Below are positions 60,488 through 64,000 of a stretch of 64,000 nucleotides of DNA, piece by piece (within the stretch, counting starts at the first letter, position 1; each line of letters opens with the position of its first letter). The translations under genes and the position numbers were made by a program. A model generated the notes under the pieces. It saw only the letters and a program-made list of their open reading frames with translations. It ran no database searches and was not told where the DNA came from. Source of the stretch: Chondrilla cf. caribensis (Eukaryota > Porifera > Demospongiae > Chondrillida > Chondrillidae); contig OZ026551.1 in assembly GCA_964020155.1 (NCBI GenBank), forward strand, positions 62,001-126,000. The letters are read 5' to 3'.

Positions 60488-61116
60488 CCTATGTAGCTCT
60501 TTCTTTTCGTGTGCAATTGTGTATACAGGCTGTGTGTATGCGTGTGTATGTATATATTTTCTTTCTTGTAAAATTGACTAATAATGTTGACAACCCCACC
60601 ATAGTATGATCACAGTGGTGAGACGGGGTATAGTATAGTACAACAGCTGCCATGTTGTACTGTAGTGGAATATTGATCAGTGTCAATTTTTATCCTGTGT
60701 CAATTACACAGGATTTCCCCTGCCAAATGGTGCTATGGGATCATTTTGAGCATAGCACCACACCTTCAACCCTACAACATACTATGGGATGAATATGAGA
60801 TGAACTGAATTTTGCTGCCACACTTTATCTATGAGATGAATATGGCAGCATAATTAGTCCCGTTGTATTTCAGAGGTGGGGTAATTTTGGTTCATCGCTG
60901 TGGAACTTTGACCACAGTAGGACGGTGAGTTTCGAATGGGTCAAGTATAGAGAATCTATTATGGTTTTGCCATGACAATGCCCACGCCCACTGGTCTCTC
61001 AGCAGGTAAGATGGCGTCGAAGAGTTTAACAGTACTGACTTTTTTTACTAAGCTACAATTCTCCGTTTACTACAGGTTCAATTCCATCTTTTCGATTCTT
61101 AAGTTACGTTACTACA
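60488..61116. other. Spacer with a short hairpin and a probable 5' untranslated intron
   Basis: A perfect 9-bp inverted repeat (ATCCTGTGT at 60692-60700, ACACAGGAT at 60706-60714) could form a hairpin. Near 61007 a donor 'cag|gtaag' and near 61073 an acceptor 'tactacag' suggest a 5' untranslated intron of the next gene. Confidence 0.45.
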
Positions 61117-61683
61117 ATGTGGCCAATTGCGAGAAGGTCAAACTTTCTTTTGAGAAGAAACGTGCGTTTTGACCACCACGGTCCCCACCACACGGCCACT
61201 GGGAAGGTAAGTGACTGAGGGGTGAAGTGGGTCATCGATACCGGTACAGTGATAGCCTTGACTGATGAAGCGATTCTGTTGTGTATTTGTATGTCCATCT
61301 GGGCAGGCTTGTGTCAAATGCTAGGGGATGAATTAGGGGAATTTGGTATAAAATGTTGGTATTTGTAGGCTTTTATCAATATAATCTTATTTATAAAGAC
61401 TAAGTTAACATTTGGGATGAATAGATTCGTATTAAGGGGTTGGAAAATATCATTTTCAAGTAGCCTTTCATTGAGGATTCAATTTGTGGTTGTGTGGCTG
61501 GTGGGACTACATGTTAGTTGAGATGAAGTAGACCACAAAGTGTTTGACCACTAACTGACCTTCCTCCCCTGTCTTCTGAAGCGGCCTCCCCTCCCCATGG
61601 TGGTCACACTAGGACTCATTTCTCTGGCAATGTTTGGGCCAATGACCTACTGCATGCAGGCGGTCATCAAGAACAGAGGATGA
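61117..61683 (+). CDS. Small single-pass mitochondrial-type protein (respiratory subunit-like)
   Basis: Two exons, 61117-61206 and 61582-61683, give 63 aa. The N terminus MWPIARRSNFLLRRNVRF is Arg-rich, free of acidic residues and hydrophobic at intervals, as in a mitochondrial presequence. A His/Gly stretch, then PPLPMVVTLGLISLAMFGPM, one membrane helix, and a short basic tail follow. Size and plan resemble tiny cytochrome c oxidase subunits such as COX7C or COX8, which sit in the inner membrane, but no residue-level match is certain. The splice donor is GTAAGT and the acceptor has a long pyrimidine tract. It is too small to show up as a single ORF. Confidence 0.6.
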
Positions 61684-61869
61684 ACGCAGGCGAGGATCAC
61701 CTCCACCAAGGGTCGTATAACATTCTGTGTCATTTAGCCAAGTAATTACCCTGGTTATTGCTATCATGAGTGTAATTTGTTATGTCGTATTTAATTATTT
61801 AATTCAATCTCTTGTGATATGTACATCTATTGGAATGGTCAGCGTTTCTGGTTGACACGAGTTCAGTCA
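61684..61869. other. Spacer before the 17-bp minisatellite
   Basis: AT-rich; no coding evidence. Confidence 0.4.
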
Positions 61870-62270
61870 AATCATAGTCATCATGGTGAACTAGTCATCA
61901 CGGTGAACTAGTCATCATGGTGAACTAGTCATCATGGTGAACTAGTCATCACGGTGAACTAGTCATCATGGTGAACTAGTCATCACGGTGAACTAGTCAT
62001 CATGGTGAACTAGTCATCACGGTGAACTAGTCATCACGGTGAACTAGTCATCACGGTGAACTAGTCATCATGGTGAACTAGTCATCACGGTGAACTAGTC
62101 ATCACGGTGAACTAGTCATCATGGTGAACTAGTCATCACGGTGAACTATTCATCACGGTGAACTAGTCATCACGGTGAACTAGTCATCACGGTGAACTAG
62201 TCATCACGGTGAACTAGTCATCATGATGAACTAGTCATCACGGTGAACTAGTCATCATGATGAACTTGGT
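61870..62270. repeat. Intergenic minisatellite upstream of PARP2, 17-bp unit
   Basis: About 23 copies of 'catcacggtgaactagt' with a C/T variant (cacgg or catgg). It ends about 225 bp before the PARP2 start codon. Confidence 0.94.
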
Positions 62271-62494
62271 TAGTAGACATGGACCAATTCTGATAGAGGG
62301 TGGGACGCGTTGCTGACGACACACCTCGCGGGGCCGCTGTTCCGGGTCTGCCTAGGGCGATCACGATATACTAGGAGAAAGCTAGCTCAGATATTGCAAA
62401 TGTCTGAAAATTTCGGCCACTTTTATTCCCCTCGGGTCCCCTCATTCCCGGATATTGTAGGCGTTGTTTGAGAGTTGGTACGGGACCACCGGTC

Positions 62495-63972
62495 ATGCCA
62501 CCAAGAAGGAAGAGACCCGCTGAAAAGAAAGATGCTTCTTCGGACGAGAAACAAGACCTCGATCCGACCAAGCTGAAGGTATCCGAACTGAAGTCTGAGT
62601 TGGAACAGAGAGGTCTGGATACATCCGGTAAGAAGGCCGAACTGGTTGAGAGATTGCAGGAAGCCATCGAAGAAGGAGAACCTACCTCGAAAAAGAAGAA
62701 GGAAGAAGAGATGACGGACATAGGTAAAATGGTATCGGCTCTCAAGGCAGAAGCAAAGAAGAGTAAGAAACAAGCCAAGCAACACAAGGTGGATCCTCAC
62801 TTACCCTTCGCCAGCTCCTACCAGGTGGTGGGTGACTATGACTGTATGCTGAACCAGACCAATATCGGGCAGAACAACAACAAGTTCTACGTCATACAGA
62901 TGCTGCAGCACCCGGGGAGTCCCCTCTACAGGGTGTGGACCAGATGGGGCCGTGTGGTGAGTTGTCATGGCAACATCTGTGAGTTTGTGAGTGGGGTAGA
63001 TTCTCGGGAGTAGGAACAGTGTGAGAAGCATGGGTGTGGTCATTACAAGGGTGTGGTCATTACTGGGGTGTGGTAGTTGTAAGGGTGTGGTTGCCACAAG
63101 GGTGTGGTAGTTGAAAGGGTGTGGTCATCATTAACATGAAAATGGATGTACACTGAATTTGGGGTCTTCCCCTGTACAGGGGGAGCCAGGTCAGAAGTCT
63201 ATGGGACAATTCCACTCGGATTTAAGTGTCGCTGAAAAGGAATTCAAAAAGAAGTTCTCAGACAAAACCCGTAACAAATGGGAGGATCGGTTCAACTTCA
63301 CCCCTGTCCCTGGGAAGTACACCTTGCTAGAGATGGCGGATGAGGACGAGGAGGAGGAGGTGGATATCGGTCCTATCAAGACCGAGGGTGGGCCTCCGAA
63401 GAAAGTGAAGCCATGTACATTGGACCCTCACACCCAGAAGCTGCTCAAGTTGATATTCGACACTGATATGTTCAACGATGCACTGAAGAGCTACAACATA
63501 GGTAAGAGACCGGAAGCTGTTCGTACTCCACCAATCTCCCCACTCCTCCGACCTCCCCACTCCAGCAACCTCCCCTCTCCACCGACCTTCCCACTCCACC
63601 AACCTCCTCACTTCACCGACCTCCCCACTCCACCGACCTCCCCACTCCACCAACCTCCCCACTCCACCAATCTCCCCACTCCACCAACCTCCCCACTCCA
63701 CCAATCTCTCCACTCCACCAATCTCAAACTCCTCCAACTTGTTTGTAGACACAAAGAAGATGCCTCTCGGTAAGCTGAGCAAGGTACAGATCGCTAAGGG
63801 GTTTGAGGTCTTGGAGGACATTGAAGGCGCTTTGAAGAGGAAAGCGAGCAATAAAGAACTTTGTGACCTTTCCTCGAAATTTTACACCACCATTCCCCAT
63901 GCCTTTGGGAGGCAGGTCCCACCACCAATCAAAACAGAGGAGGAGTTACAGCAGAAGTACGACATGTTGATG
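62495..63972 (+). CDS. PARP2: Poly(ADP-ribose) polymerase PARP2 with N-terminal SAP domain, partial
   Basis: Three exons are visible: 62495-62956, 63180-63501, 63749-63972; the gene continues past the window after a GTGAGG donor. PARP2 senses DNA breaks in the nucleus and builds poly(ADP-ribose). A basic N terminus (PPRRKRPAEKK) is followed by a SAP domain (about 25-57, LKVSELKSELEQRGLDTSGK), another basic stretch, and a WGR domain (about 105-215) with NQTNIGQNNNKFY and WTRWGRV; WGR is at 151-153. The helical regulatory domain starts in exon 3 (MPLGKLSKVQIAKGFEVL, FYTTIPHAFGRQVPPPI). The catalytic domain is outside the window. A SAP domain is known in plant PARP2 but absent from human PARP2. 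Gene start ATGCCACCAAG is the first in-frame ATG. Confidence 0.95.
63525..63735. repeat. Minisatellite in PARP2 intron 2, 17-bp unit
   Basis: About 12 copies of 'cactccaccaacctccc', running to within 15 bp of the exon 3 acceptor and supplying its pyrimidine-rich region. Confidence 0.9.
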
Positions 63973-64000
63973 GTGAGGATTTGCGGGGCATTATATCTAC

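Overview
The window is nuclear DNA from an animal. Genes are split into many short exons with GT/AG borders, and their introns are full of CA/GT microsatellites and minisatellites. The encoded proteins (CDC37, SYCP1, transaldolase, cryptochrome, SEC24, USP39, PARP2) are clearly metazoan-like. A compact gene layout, a receptor-tyrosine-kinase-like protein with a very short ectodomain, a CysK-type cysteine synthase and a divergent animal cryptochrome suggest an early-branching metazoan, most likely a sponge. That placement is inference. All exon models were read by eye from reading frame, splice dinucleotides and family similarity. Intron phases agree at every junction in the complete models.

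Layout. 1-8990 is a tandem satellite of about 26 monomers (346-369 bp) with higher-order repeats. 9.2-15.8 kb is a repeat-rich zone: three near-identical tRNA-derived SINE-like elements, two copies of a decayed 3' fragment of eIF5B, a compound CA satellite, and on the minus strand a cysteine synthase-like gene whose 5' end is damaged. From 15.9 kb the window is gene-dense: CDC37 (+), a small two-exon secreted protein I do not recognise (+), SYCP1 (+, 24 exons), transaldolase (+), a cryptochrome (+), a receptor-like pseudokinase (-), SEC24 C/D type (-), USP39 (+, sharing a 123-bp head-to-head promoter with SEC24), two CD225/dispanin membrane proteins (+), a tiny mitochondrial-like protein (+), and the first three exons of PARP2 (+), which runs off the right edge.

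The genes do not form one pathway. Most are housekeeping: chaperone delivery to kinases, pentose phosphate pathway, COPII coat, spliceosome, DNA repair. SYCP1 is meiotic. Most introns longer than about 200 bp carry their own private minisatellite, and these produce most of the long spurious ORFs. Points most worth following: the receptor pseudokinase (HGN and DFC in place of HRD and DFG), the cryptochrome with a type-I-like flavin pocket, the orphan secreted glycoprotein, the damaged cysteine synthase trapped among SINEs, and the higher-order satellite.
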